Assembly: GCA_964487605.1 (NCBI GenBank)
Contig: CAZARU010000029.1
Coordinates: 1 to 64,000 of the forward strand
Length of the DNA stretch: 64,000 bases
Direction: 5' to 3'
Origin: JAJDAH01 sp964487605
Lineage (GTDB): Bacteria > Myxococcota_A > Polyangia > Polyangiales > Polyangiaceae
Under the pieces are notes generated by a model. It had not been told where the DNA came from. It ran no database searches and was given only the letters and a program-made list of their open reading frames with translations. The position numbers and the translations under genes are program-made. This document shows positions 53,079 to 62,290 of this stretch, piece by piece (position 1 is the stretch's first letter; the number at the start of each line of letters is the position of its first letter).

Positions 53079-54995
53079 GTGTCCACCGCTGCGCGCACGC
53101 CCGTGGTCTCGGCAAGGGGCCTCCACAAGGCTCATGGCGAGCACGTCGTCCTGCGCGCCGGCGACCTGACGGTCAGCGCCGGGGAACGCCTGGGCGTGGT
53201 CGGCCGCAACGGCGCCGGAAAGAGCACGCTCGCCAGGATCCTCGCGGGCCTCGAGCCCCCCGACGAGGGCGACGTATCCCGTCGGCGAGGAGCCAGCATT
53301 CTCTACCTGGCGCAGGTGCCCCACTTCGACGGCGATCCCACCGCGGCCGACGCCGTCGCGGTCGGCCTCGCCGCCTGGTCCGAGGCCAAGTCGCGCCACG
53401 ACGCGGTGAGCGCAAAGCTCGCGGCGGGGAGCGGCAACCTGCACGACTTGCTGGAGCAGCAGGCGTCCGTCGCCTCCGAGGTCGAACGGCTCGGCGGATG
53501 GGACCAGACGCATCGGGTCGAGGCGATGCTCGGGCATCTCGGCATCGCCCGAAGCGACGCGCGCGTGTCGGCGCTCAGCGGGGGCGAGCAGCGTCGCGTC
53601 GCCCTCGCGCGCTTGCTGGTCGCGAGGCCGGACCTCGCGATCCTGGACGAACCGACGAACCATCTCGACGCGGACACGATCGAGTGGCTGGAGGGACACC
53701 TCCTGGACGAGTACCCGGGTGCCGTCCTTCTGATCACTCACGACCGGTACCTGCTGGATCGCGTCGCCGAACGCACCGTCGAGGTCGCGGACGGCGAGGT
53801 CTTCTCCTACGACGGCGGGTACGAGCTCTACCTGGAGCAGAAGGCAGAACGCCTCGCGCACGCGCGACGGACGGACCAGAACCGTCGCAACTTCCTGCGA
53901 CGCGAGCTCGAGTGGCTGCGACGTCAGCCGAAGGCACGCGGCACGAAGCAGAAGGCACGCATCGAGCGGGCGGAGGCGGCGCAGGCCGTGCAGTCGCCCC
54001 GAGCCGAACGAACAGCGTCGTTCGACCTGGACGTGGCGCGTGCGGGAAAGACGATCCTCGAACTCCGCGACCTGCGGCTCGAACGGGCGGGACGTGTCCT
54101 GGTGACGGGTCTGGACCTCTTCGTCGCCGAGGGTGAACGCATCGGCGTCATCGGGAAGAACGGTTCGGGGAAGACCACGCTCTTGTCGGCCCTGGTCGGC
54201 GGCTTCGCGCCGACCGCCGGGTCGATCCACCTGGGAGCGAACACGAAGATCGCCTACCTCGACCAGCTTCGCAGCACCCTCGACGACTCGAAATCCGTGT
54301 TCGAGAACGTCGCTGGCGCGCAGTCCGACATCGAAGTGGGCAGCAGTCGCCTCGACGCGCACTCGTACCTCGAGCGCTTCGCCTTCGACCGAGGCATGCA
54401 GCGCCTGGCCGTCGGCGCGCTGTCCGGAGGCGAGCGGGCGCGCGTCGCCATCGCCTGCATGCTGCGCGGCAGCGCCAACCTCGTCCTGCTCGACGAGCCG
54501 ACGAACGACCTCGACGTCGCCACCCTGGGCGCGCTGGAGGAGATGCTGGTGGACCTGGGTGTGACGGCGCTGGTGGTCACGCACGACCGCTGGTTCCTCG
54601 ATCGCGTGGCGACGTCGATTCTCGCGTTCGAGGACGACGGACGCGTCGTCCGGTACTCGGGCAACTACGACGCCACCCGACGGCTCCGAGCCGAGCGCAC
54701 GGAGGCGTCCATTCCGAGCGAAGCGCTCGCGCCCCCGCGGCGACGATCCCACCCCCCCGCGCCGAAGAGCGGCCTCACCCACGCAGAACGTCGCGAGCTG
54801 GCATCGCTGCCCGACGCGGTGGACGCCGCCGACGAAACCATTCGACGGCTCACCGCGTGCCTGGCGGATCCGGCCACCTACTCGGGAGGCGGAGGCGACG
54901 TGGCCCGGCTGTCCGCCGAGCTCGAGACCGCGCGGAAGGACTCCGAGCGACTGACGGCGCGGTGGGAAGCGCTCGAGACCAAGAACGAAGGCTGA
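53079..54995 (+). CDS. ABC-F ATPase (Uup/EttA-like)
   Basis: A protein of 638 residues from GTG 53079. Two ABC domains without membrane segments: Walker A G-R-N-G-A-G-K-S-T near 42 and G-K-N-G-S-G-K-T-T near 359; signatures L-S-G-G-E-Q near 166 and L-S-G-G-E-R near 448; Walker B L-A-I-L-D-E-P-T-N-H and L-V-L-L-D-E-P-T-N-D. The inter-domain linker is charged and helical (R-R-N-F-L-R-R-E-L-E-W-L-R-R). A C-terminal coiled-coil extension at about 570-638 makes Uup the closest comparison. ABC-F proteins act on ribosomes. Its end overlaps the convergent beta-helix gene by 118 bases. Confidence 0.9.
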   Translation: MSTAARTPVVSARGLHKAHGEHVVLRAGDLTVSAGERLGVVGRNGAGKSTLARILAGLEPPDEGDVSRRRGASILYLAQVPHFDGDPTAADAVAVGLAAWSEAKSRHDAVSAKLAAGSGNLHDLLEQQASVASEVERLGGWDQTHRVEAMLGHLGIARSDARVSALSGGEQRRVALARLLVARPDLAILDEPTNHLDADTIEWLEGHLLDEYPGAVLLITHDRYLLDRVAERTVEVADGEVFSYDGGYELYLEQKAERLAHARRTDQNRRNFLRRELEWLRRQPKARGTKQKARIERAEAAQAVQSPRAERTASFDLDVARAGKTILELRDLRLERAGRVLVTGLDLFVAEGERIGVIGKNGSGKTTLLSALVGGFAPTAGSIHLGANTKIAYLDQLRSTLDDSKSVFENVAGAQSDIEVGSSRLDAHSYLERFAFDRGMQRLAVGALSGGERARVAIACMLRGSANLVLLDEPTNDLDVATLGALEEMLVDLGVTALVVTHDRWFLDRVATSILAFEDDGRVVRYSGNYDATRRLRAERTEASIPSEALAPPRRRSHPPAPKSGLTHAERRELASLPDAVDAADETIRRLTACLADPATYSGGGGDVARLSAELETARKDSERLTARWEALETKNEG

Positions 54996-56917
54996 CCCGC
55001 ACCGCGACGAACCAGGCGATGGAAGCGTCGCGGTGTCCTCCGGCGGAGGGCCGCCGCCAGCAACGCACCGGCCAGGACCATGGCACCGCGACCTCCACCA
55101 CGGACCGGCGCGGCTCGGCAGCCGCAGCCCGAGTCGTCACCGGACGCGTTCCGGGCACCCGCGGCGCCACCGGCGAAGACGCCGCCGCGGCCGGAAACCC
55201 CGCCGTCGACCGGCGCGGCACCGCCCGTCGCACCACCCCCCTGCCCTCCGAGCCCTCCGTCCACGACCCCGCTCCCGCTCGTGCCCCCGGCGCCCGCGCC
55301 GGATCCCCCGCCGGCGCCCGTTCCGCCCGAGCCGCTCGCTCCGCCGTCACGAAGCGGCTGAGTGGAGCGCAGCTCGAAAGCCGCGAACTCCGGCGCCGTG
55401 TGGGCGTTGGTCCAGTGCGTGTACCGACCGACGATGGGCGCGACCTCGGTGAGGTTCATCGGGACGGTCACCGTGGCGCCTGCGAAGGTGCCGCGCGCCA
55501 CGGCAGGCCCGTAGTAGTTCTGCAGGTCCACGAGCTCCCACTCCGCACCGGCCACCAGCAGGTCGGTAAGGTCGACATCCACCGACGCGAGACCGTCCCA
55601 GTTGTAGACCGCGAGGAACGCGCGGTCGGCCTCGTGACGGTTCGGCCGTTTGCACACGTGCACGCCGGTGGGCTTCGAGGGGGTGAACGAACTGGTCCCA
55701 TCGTTGCCCGTCTTCAGCTTCCACTGGTCGAACGTGTTGAAGTCGATGCCGTTCGCGACGTCGCTGCCCGCACCCAGAACGAAGGGCGCCGCGTTGCCGC
55801 CGAAGTAGCGGTTCTGGTCCCAGTCGACGACCTCGCCGGGCACGCCGTTCCACCACCAGGCCATGTACCGCTGACTGACGATCGTGTTGTCGCGCACGGT
55901 GGCGTTCTTCCAGAGCTTCACGTGGAAGGCCCGCTCGTCGTCGGACCCCATCACGAGCGTGTTCCCCTCCACCGTCAGGTCCTCGTTGTGCACGTCGCCG
56001 TAGTAGCCGGCCTGTACGGTGGTCTTCGCCGCGTCGGCGTCGCGCCGATACGTGCAGTTGTCCCGGATCGTCAGGCCCTTCATGGGCTTCGTGGGGTCCT
56101 TCGTGTTCGCCGTGATCTGTCCCACGGGGTTGTCGAACACGATGTTCCCCTCGAACGTGAATCCGTTGACCCAGCCGCTCCCGGCGGAGTGCGCGTCCAG
56201 CCCCTCGGTCCAGTTCCGGAACGACACGTTGTCGCGCACGAAGCGCTCGCCGGTCTCGTTCTGCGCGTAGGTACCGTTGCCGCGGATCGCCCCGCCGACA
56301 CTCGGGTCGTACACGCCGTTGCCCCACAGGATGCACCCCGACACCTCCGCACCGTCGCCCGGGCCTGCCCAGAACCCGATGGCCGGGTGGCCGGTGTCGT
56401 GGACCACCAGGTTGATCGCGCGCGCGCCGCGTCCGTACAGATTCACGCCACCGAGGCGCGCACCCGGCTCGCCGGCGCCCGTGGTCGTGTCGCGGTTCGT
56501 GCTCGAGTTGGTTATTTCGAGCCCCCAGAGCGTGATCCACGTTCCGCTGACCGTCACGCCGCCGTCGATGGTGGCGCGCGCTCCCTTCACCGCCCGCACG
56601 ACGATCGGAGCTGCGGGGCTTCCGTGGAAGCTGAAGTCGAGCGGCTGGTTCCCGCCATCGCCGTAGCCGCCCGCGTGCACCCAGACGACGTCTCCGGGCG
56701 CCACGGGCTTCGCGCCGCTGGCCACCGAGCCGAGGTCCCACGGCGCGCTCGCGCTCCCGTCCCCGGCGGGAGATCCGTCGGCGGCAACGTGCCAGTCGGC
56801 GGCGTGGGCGAGGTCGGACGTCAGCGCGGCCGCGGAGAGCGCCAGACCGCCGCACGCCGCCAGAGCGACGCGGCGAACGTCGGTGAGCAGGCAGGATCGC
56901 GTAGCGGGCGGCAGCAA
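54878..56917 (-). CDS. Secreted right-handed beta-helix protein with MYXO-CTERM and extended tail
   Basis: About 679 residues from TTG 56917. The signal (V-A-L-A-A-C-G-G-L-A-L-S-A-A-A-L) ends at A-H-A-A-D. Residues 50-350 are parallel beta-helix rungs of the pectate-lyase/Pel9A-like type (W-I-T-L-W-G-L-E-I-T-N, I-N-L-V-V-H-D-T-G, V-R-D-N-V-S-F-R-N-W). A beta domain and Gly-rich linker lead to a MYXO-CTERM (D-S-G-C-G-C-R, helix M-V-L-A-G-A-L-L-A-A-A, R-R-R). The frame does not stop there but continues about 50 residues into the antisense of the ABC-F gene. A polysaccharide lyase role is likely from the fold; catalytic residues not assigned. Confidence 0.8.
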   Translation of the reverse strand: MLPPATRSCLLTDVRRVALAACGGLALSAAALTSDLAHAADWHVAADGSPAGDGSASAPWDLGSVASGAKPVAPGDVVWVHAGGYGDGGNQPLDFSFHGSPAAPIVVRAVKGARATIDGGVTVSGTWITLWGLEITNSSTNRDTTTGAGEPGARLGGVNLYGRGARAINLVVHDTGHPAIGFWAGPGDGAEVSGCILWGNGVYDPSVGGAIRGNGTYAQNETGERFVRDNVSFRNWTEGLDAHSAGSGWVNGFTFEGNIVFDNPVGQITANTKDPTKPMKGLTIRDNCTYRRDADAAKTTVQAGYYGDVHNEDLTVEGNTLVMGSDDERAFHVKLWKNATVRDNTIVSQRYMAWWWNGVPGEVVDWDQNRYFGGNAAPFVLGAGSDVANGIDFNTFDQWKLKTGNDGTSSFTPSKPTGVHVCKRPNRHEADRAFLAVYNWDGLASVDVDLTDLLVAGAEWELVDLQNYYGPAVARGTFAGATVTVPMNLTEVAPIVGRYTHWTNAHTAPEFAAFELRSTQPLRDGGASGSGGTGAGGGSGAGAGGTSGSGVVDGGLGGQGGGATGGAAPVDGGVSGRGGVFAGGAAGARNASGDDSGCGCRAAPVRGGGRGAMVLAGALLAAALRRRTPRRFHRLVRRGAGQPSFLVSSASHRAVSRSESFRAVSSSADSRATSPPPPE

Positions 56918-57019
56918 CGTACCGCGCGGGAGGCTATCACGCTCCCGATGGCGGAGAACCCTCGCCCTGTGGCACGCTGGCACCGTGAAGGACCTTCACC
57001 GGTCGGATACGGAGGCCAC

Positions 57020-57400
57020 ATGAACGCCGATGACAGCGCGGTCTGGCGCAACCACGTCCCGGTCGCCGAGACGCCGGGCTTCACCGTTCGGACGACGGTC
57101 CCGGGCAACGCCGAGGGCGTGGAGGTGATGCTGGAGCGCTGGGAGGCGGGCTCGTCCGAGCCGCCGCACCGTCACCCGGGCGACGACATGACCGTCGTCG
57201 TCGAAGGCAGAATGGTCATCCAGTTCTACGTCAGGCGTGACGGCAAGCTGGTGACGGAGGGTCCTCCCGTCACGCTCGCCAAGGGCGACACGGGTTACAT
57301 CGAGGCGGGCCGGATCCACGACGCGAAGTACGTCGAAGCCTGCAAGCTGGTGTACGTCCACGATCGCGCGTTCGGATTCGAACTGGCCCGGGAGGGCTGA
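57020..57400 (+). CDS. Small cupin-domain protein
   Basis: A protein of 126 residues from ATG 57020 with ribosome-binding site GGAGG. A single cupin barrel: E-P-P-H-R-H-P-G-D-D-M-T-V-V-V-E-G supplies the metal-binding His pair and the E-G turn of motif 1, G-D-T-G-Y-I-E-A-G-R-I-H-D the His of motif 2. Such proteins are small metal enzymes or sugar/small-molecule binders. It lies 14 bases before the pilus-motor genes but no functional link is evident. Confidence 0.85.
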   Translation: MNADDSAVWRNHVPVAETPGFTVRTTVPGNAEGVEVMLERWEAGSSEPPHRHPGDDMTVVVEGRMVIQFYVRRDGKLVTEGPPVTLAKGDTGYIEAGRIHDAKYVEACKLVYVHDRAFGFELAREG

Positions 57401-57414
57401 GGTACCGCTTCCCC

Positions 57415-59154
57415 GTGCCGCGCCTCGAGGACTTCCTTCGTTACCTGGACCGCCCCGGAGCCACCGAGCTCGTGCTGCAGACCGGCACGGAGATCACCGT
57501 GCGACGCGCGGGAGTCCTGGAGCCGGTGACGCGACAGCCCGTCAGTCTCGCGCAGATGGACGCCCTCGTCGCGGGAACACCCGTCGCCGCAATCGTGCCG
57601 AGCCACGACGTCGCCTCCGAGGGGCACGACGTCGTCATGAACGGCCGCCGGTACGAGGCCATTTGCTCGCGCTTCGCGGAGCGGCTGCAGATTCGCATCG
57701 TCGCCGCGACGGGTGCGGCAGCAGCGCCGAAGCCGCGCCCCGAAGCGTCCGAGCGGCACGACGGTCGGCTCGACCGAAGCGAGCCCCGCGAGACGCCGAG
57801 AGCCCAGCCCGCGCCGCTCAGGGGTGGCGGTCGGGAGATCGACCTCGACCGAACCGCACGGGCTCGCGATCCTCGACAGGATCCGCCGTCCATCGTCCCC
57901 ACGGTGAGGGAGGAGCGCGCGCCGGCGCGAGCGGTCGAGGAGCGCCCGCAACCGCCCCCGGCAGTCGTCGCGCGGGCGGAGCCCCGGGAGGGCCCCGCGC
58001 GGCACACGGGCACGAGCAAGGCGCTCGGCGCGCTGCTGACGCAGGCGCGCCAGGCGGGTGCGAGCGACGTCCACGTCGTGGCGGAGCGGCCGGCGTCCAT
58101 CCGGCGTGTGGGGCAGCTCGTGCCACACGGCGAGCCGATATCCGACGCGCAGGTACGCGACATGGTGCTCCCGCTGCTCGGAGAGGACGAACGGAGCCGC
58201 CTCGAGAGCGCGGGGTACGTCGATCTCGCGGTCGAACTCGAGGGCGCGGGTCGCATGAGGGTCAACGTGTGTCGCCAGCGCACGGGCCTGAAGGCTTGCT
58301 TCCGGATGGTCCCGCCGGAGCCCCCCACCCTCGCGGAGCTGGGCTTGCCGGAAGAGCTCGCGAAGGTGACCTCGCTTCACCAGGGCCTCGTGGTGCTCTC
58401 CGGACCCACCGGCCAGGGAAAGAGCACGACGATGGCCGCCCTCGTCGACGCCTTCAACCGGACCAAGGCCGCGCACATCCTGACGGTGGAGGATCCCGTC
58501 GAGGTCGTCCATCCGGTGAAGCGCGCCGTCGTTTCTCAGCGACAGGTGGGCAAGCACACCAGGAGCTTTCACTCGGCGCTCAAGGCGGCCCTGCGCGAGG
58601 ATCCGGACATCATCGCGATCGGCGAGCTGAGGGATCGCGAGACCGTGGCCATGGCGCTGGAGGCGGCGGAGACGGGGCACCTGGTCCTCACGACGATGAG
58701 CACGCCGTCCGCCCCGCGGAGCATCGACCGCCTGATCGACATGTTCCCACCCGACGACCAGCAACAGGTGCGCGCCACGCTCGCGGGAGCCCTGAAGTAC
58801 ATCGTGGGGCAGCGCCTGCTGCCCTCCGCCGACGGCACGCGCCTGGTGGCGGCGGCGGAGCTCATCACCGGCAACGTCGCGCTCTGGACGCTGATCCGCG
58901 ACAACAAGCTCTACCAGCTCCCGAGCCTGGTGCAGCGGGGCCGCGCCTACGGGATGATCCGCATCGAGGACTCGCTCCGGGAGCTGGTCCGGCGGGGAGC
59001 GATTTCTCACGAGTCCGCGCGCCTCTACGCCGACGATCCGCGGGCCCTGGGCGATTCACCCGACGCACAGCCTCCGCCGGCTTCCCCGCCAGGACCCATC
59101 CGCAAGCCCAGTCGCTCCGGGCTCGGGAACCTCTTCCGCCGGAAGGGCTCCTGA
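57415..59154 (+). CDS. PilT/PilU-like motor ATPase with duplicated N-terminal domain
   Basis: A protein of 579 residues from GTG 57415. Residues 200-560 are a PilT-type retraction ATPase: A-S-D-V-H-V-V, Walker A G-P-T-G-Q-G-K-S-T near 330, Asp box V-E-D-P-V-E, Walker B I-I-A-I-G-E-L-R-D. The His box reads T-T-M-S-T-P-S-A where PilT proteins have T-L-H-T-x-S-A, so the conserved His is lost. Residues 1-100 (A-T-E-L-V-L-Q, I-T-V-R-R-A-G-V-L-E) look like a second, divergent PilT N-terminal domain, joined by a 90-residue Pro/Arg/Glu linker. This suggests an accessory or regulatory PilU-like role with the neighbouring PilT. Confidence 0.85.
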   Translation: MPRLEDFLRYLDRPGATELVLQTGTEITVRRAGVLEPVTRQPVSLAQMDALVAGTPVAAIVPSHDVASEGHDVVMNGRRYEAICSRFAERLQIRIVAATGAAAAPKPRPEASERHDGRLDRSEPRETPRAQPAPLRGGGREIDLDRTARARDPRQDPPSIVPTVREERAPARAVEERPQPPPAVVARAEPREGPARHTGTSKALGALLTQARQAGASDVHVVAERPASIRRVGQLVPHGEPISDAQVRDMVLPLLGEDERSRLESAGYVDLAVELEGAGRMRVNVCRQRTGLKACFRMVPPEPPTLAELGLPEELAKVTSLHQGLVVLSGPTGQGKSTTMAALVDAFNRTKAAHILTVEDPVEVVHPVKRAVVSQRQVGKHTRSFHSALKAALREDPDIIAIGELRDRETVAMALEAAETGHLVLTTMSTPSAPRSIDRLIDMFPPDDQQQVRATLAGALKYIVGQRLLPSADGTRLVAAAELITGNVALWTLIRDNKLYQLPSLVQRGRAYGMIRIEDSLRELVRRGAISHESARLYADDPRALGDSPDAQPPPASPPGPIRKPSRSGLGNLFRRKGS

Positions 59155-60234
59155 GTGGCTGCGCTCGACGCGTACTTCGACCAGCTCCTGGCCAGCGGGG
59201 GCTCCGATCTTCACTTGTCGGTGGGGTATCCGCCGATGATCCGGCGGCGAGGCGACCTGGTGGCCATCCAGGGAGAGCCGCTCTCGCGTGCGCGCATGGA
59301 GACGCTTCTGCTCGAGCTGCTCGACGACGAACGACGAGAGTGGTTCGCGACGCACCGAGATCTGGACTTCGCGTACGCCTACGCCGACAAGGCGCGCTTC
59401 CGGGCGAACTACCTCCAGAAGACGACCGGACCCGGTGCGGTCTTCCGGACGATTCCGACGAAGGTCCTCACGGCCGCTGACCTCGGTCTGCCACCGGCCA
59501 TCGTGAGCCTCGCGGAGCGGCGGGGAGGCCTGGTGCTCGTGACGGGGCCGACCGGCAGCGGCAAGAGCACGACCCTGGCCGCCATGGTCGCCCACATCAA
59601 CCAGTCGCGGCCCGGGCACATCCTGACCATCGAGGATCCCGTGGAGTTCGTCCACGAGCCCGCTCGGTGCCAGGTGACCCACCGTGAAGTGGGCGTGGAC
59701 ACGCCCACGTTCGCCGACGCGATCCGCAGCGCAGGCCGCGAGAACGCGGACGTCATCCTCGTGGGCGAGCTGCGAGGGCAGGAGACCATGCGCATGGCCC
59801 TGCAACTCGCGAGCTTCGGCATCCTCATCTTCGCCACCGTGCACACCAACTCCGCGGCCTCCACCATCGACCGCTTCGTGAACGCGTTCCCGTCGGATCA
59901 GCAGCCGCAGATTCGAGGGATGCTCGCCGACTCCCTCGCGGGGATCGTCGCGCAGCAGCTCCTGAAGCGCGCGGACGGCGTCGGGCGGGTCGCGGCCCAC
60001 GAGATCCTGGTCGGCAACCCCGGCGTGGCTGCCGCAATTCGCGAGGCGAAGACGGCCATGCTCTCGAGCCTGATCCAGGCCGGCGGCGGTCAGGGGATGC
60101 AGGCCATGGACGTCGCGCTCGAGCGACTGGTCCGCGCGGGCACGGTCACGCTCGATGACGCGCTCGAGAAGGCGCAGGACAAGGAAACGTTCGCTCGCAT
60201 TCCCGTCGAGGGGCGGGCCGGCGAGTCGAGCTAG
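59155..60234 (+). CDS. Type IV pilus retraction ATPase PilT-like
   Basis: A protein of 359 residues from GTG 59155, directly after the preceding stop. N-terminal PAS-like domain (G-S-D-L-H-L-S-V-G-Y-P-P-M-I-R-R-R-G), Walker A G-P-T-G-S-G-K-S-T near 131, Asp box I-E-D-P-V-E-F-V-H, Walker B V-I-L-V-G-E-L-R-G, and an intact His box F-A-T-V-H-T-N-S-A. The C-terminal A-I-R-E-A-K-T of the PilT A-I-R-E motif is present. It should power pilus retraction in S-motility-like movement. Whether it is the main PilT or a paralogue cannot be told; myxobacteria often have several. Confidence 0.88.
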   Translation: MAALDAYFDQLLASGGSDLHLSVGYPPMIRRRGDLVAIQGEPLSRARMETLLLELLDDERREWFATHRDLDFAYAYADKARFRANYLQKTTGPGAVFRTIPTKVLTAADLGLPPAIVSLAERRGGLVLVTGPTGSGKSTTLAAMVAHINQSRPGHILTIEDPVEFVHEPARCQVTHREVGVDTPTFADAIRSAGRENADVILVGELRGQETMRMALQLASFGILIFATVHTNSAASTIDRFVNAFPSDQQPQIRGMLADSLAGIVAQQLLKRADGVGRVAAHEILVGNPGVAAAIREAKTAMLSSLIQAGGGQGMQAMDVALERLVRAGTVTLDDALEKAQDKETFARIPVEGRAGESS

Positions 60235-60247
60235 GAGACGAGCGGCC

Positions 60248-60730
60248 GTGGCCAACGACAGCTTCCGAGTGACCAAGTATCCGGTGGCCGCCTCGGTTCA
60301 GGTGGTGGGCGGTGGCGAGCTGTCCGGAACGTTCTCCTGCATGACGCGGTCGGGACGTCACACCGGCCCGGAGACGCTGGAGGACCTCCTGAACGACGCG
60401 TCGCGCTTCGTTCCGTTCTTCCCTTCCGACGGGAGCAACGCCCCGGTGCTCATCAACAAGAAGAACATCGTGGTGGTCGTCGTGAACCCGAGCGAAGCGG
60501 CTTCCCGCCCGAGCGCCACGCCCGACTACTCGGAGCCGCGCGCGCTCACCCTGGTACTCCTCGGCGGCAGGGAGATCGACGGCCTCGCCAGAATCTCCGC
60601 CCCGGTCGGCTTCACCCGGACGCTCGATTGCATCAACGACACCGGCGCGTTCTTGCGCCTCGAGAGTCAGGGCAAGGAGATCATCGTGAACCTCGACATG
60701 GCCGTCGTCGTCGCCGACGCCGACGACTAG
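60248..60730 (+). CDS. Hypothetical protein of the pilT locus
   Basis: A protein of 160 residues from GTG 60248, 13 bases after the pilT-like gene. It is soluble, without signal peptide, and has two symmetry-related halves. Each half ends in a similar short motif (I-N-K-K-N-I-V-V-V-V-V in the first, G-K-E-I-I-V-N-L-D-M-A-V-V-V in the second), preceded by G-E-L-S-G-T-F and G-R-E-I-D-G-L-A. This suggests a duplicated small beta-barrel, perhaps PilZ- or SH3-like. Function not recognised; operon position suggests a motor-associated role. Confidence 0.65.
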   Translation: MANDSFRVTKYPVAASVQVVGGGELSGTFSCMTRSGRHTGPETLEDLLNDASRFVPFFPSDGSNAPVLINKKNIVVVVVNPSEAASRPSATPDYSEPRALTLVLLGGREIDGLARISAPVGFTRTLDCINDTGAFLRLESQGKEIIVNLDMAVVVADADD

Positions 60731-60739
60731 CGGGCACGA

Positions 60740-62290
60740 TCAGCCGGCGCGAGCGACGGCGCTCGCCGCCATCTCGATGGCGAGATTCGGCAGCACGCCG
60801 ACGCCGATCACCAGGAGCGCCGCAATGAGCAGCGCCGACGCGACGAACCCCGACCGCATGGGCACCGCGATGGGCGCACCCGGAACGGGCTCGCGCATGT
60901 ACATGTAGACCATGACCCGCACGTAGTAGTACGCGCCGATGAGGCTGTTCACGAGACCGAGCACGACCAGCCAGTAGAGCTCGGCGCCCATGGCGACGCG
61001 GAAGACGTACAGCTTGCCGAAGAACCCTGCGGTGGGGGGGAAGCCGGCGAGGGACAGCAAGAAGAGCGAGAACGCCAGGGCAACCGCTGGGGAGCGGCGC
61101 GCCAGGCCCGCCAGGTCCTCGTAGGAGACGGCCTCCGCGCCGCGGCTGCCGCACAGCATGAGCGCGCCGAACGCGCCCACGGTCGAGACCGCGTAGGCCA
61201 GCAGGTAGAAGAGCACGCTGGCCTGGGCATCGTCCGGCGCGCGCACCATGGCGGCCACGCCCACGAGGGCGTACCCGGCGTGGGAGATCGACGAGTACGC
61301 CAGCATGCGCTTCACGCTGTCCTGGCGGCCGGCCACGACGTTTCCGACCGTCATGGTCAGGAGCGCCAGCGTCGCCATCACGGGGGGCCAGCCGGCGCCC
61401 CAGCTCATGAGCCTGTCGTCGCCGAATGCGACGATGAGCACGCGGACGAGGACCGCGAAGGCGGCCGTCTTCACGACCGCCGCCATGAACGACGTGGCCG
61501 GCGTGGGCGCGCCCTCGTAGGCGTCTGGCGTCCACTGGTGGAACGGAACCGCGGCGATCTTGAACGTGAGCCCGACGAGCACGAGGGCCACGCCGAGCAG
61601 CACGGTCGGCGCGCTGACGGACGACCCCGGCGCGCCGATGGACGCGATGCCCTGGCCGATGCCGACGAGATCCGTGCGACCCGTCGCGCCGTAGAGCAGC
61701 GCTCCGCCGAAGAGCAGGATGGCCGCGGCGAAGCTGCCGAGGAGGAAGTACTTCAGGGCGGCCTCTGCCGCGCGCGGGCTGCCGCGGCGCAGGCCGATCA
61801 TCGAGTACACGCCGAGTGACATCGTCTCGAGGCCGATGAAGAGGCTGAGCAGGTCGCCCGCGGCGGCGAGGGCCATGGCGCCGAGCGTGGCGAAGAGCAC
61901 GAGCGGGAAGAACTCGCCCCGGTCGAGGCGATGCTCGGGCAGGTAGCCGCTGGCGAGCAGGCACGCGAGCGCACCGCCGAGGCAGAGCACGAACGAGAAG
62001 AACAGCGAGAAGCGATCGACGATGAGGTACGGCGCGAGCACGCTCACGCCGGGGAGCTGCTCGGGACCGACCATCCACACGGCAACGCTCAGAACGGCCG
62101 CCGACAGGAGGATGACCGCCGCTCCGAGGCCGAGCTCCGCCGAGCGACCGGCACCGGCGTCCACCAGCTCGCCCTTGGGGCCGAGCCCCTCTGCCGCGGG
62201 CTTGCCGAACGCCTCGGCGAGCATGAGCAGGAGCGCGCCGAACCCCGTCGCGAGGATCGGTGCGAGCCCGAACACGACGTCCATCGTCAC
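60740..62290 (-). CDS. nuoN: NADH-quinone oxidoreductase subunit N
   Basis: A protein of 516 residues from GTG 62290, overlapping the nuoM stop (GTGA). Antiporter-like membrane subunit of complex I, about 14 transmembrane helices. Conserved charged residues lie in G-L-E-T-M-S-L, A-A-L-K-Y-F-L-L-G, K-I-A-A-V-P-F-H-Q-W-T-P-D-A-Y, and the K-R-M-L-A-Y-S-S-I-S-H-A-G-Y block. All marks of NuoN are present. Last gene of the nuo cluster on this strand. Confidence 0.95.
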   Translation of the reverse strand: MTMDVVFGLAPILATGFGALLLMLAEAFGKPAAEGLGPKGELVDAGAGRSAELGLGAAVILLSAAVLSVAVWMVGPEQLPGVSVLAPYLIVDRFSLFFSFVLCLGGALACLLASGYLPEHRLDRGEFFPLVLFATLGAMALAAAGDLLSLFIGLETMSLGVYSMIGLRRGSPRAAEAALKYFLLGSFAAAILLFGGALLYGATGRTDLVGIGQGIASIGAPGSSVSAPTVLLGVALVLVGLTFKIAAVPFHQWTPDAYEGAPTPATSFMAAVVKTAAFAVLVRVLIVAFGDDRLMSWGAGWPPVMATLALLTMTVGNVVAGRQDSVKRMLAYSSISHAGYALVGVAAMVRAPDDAQASVLFYLLAYAVSTVGAFGALMLCGSRGAEAVSYEDLAGLARRSPAVALAFSLFLLSLAGFPPTAGFFGKLYVFRVAMGAELYWLVVLGLVNSLIGAYYYVRVMVYMYMREPVPGAPIAVPMRSGFVASALLIAALLVIGVGVLPNLAIEMAASAVARAG

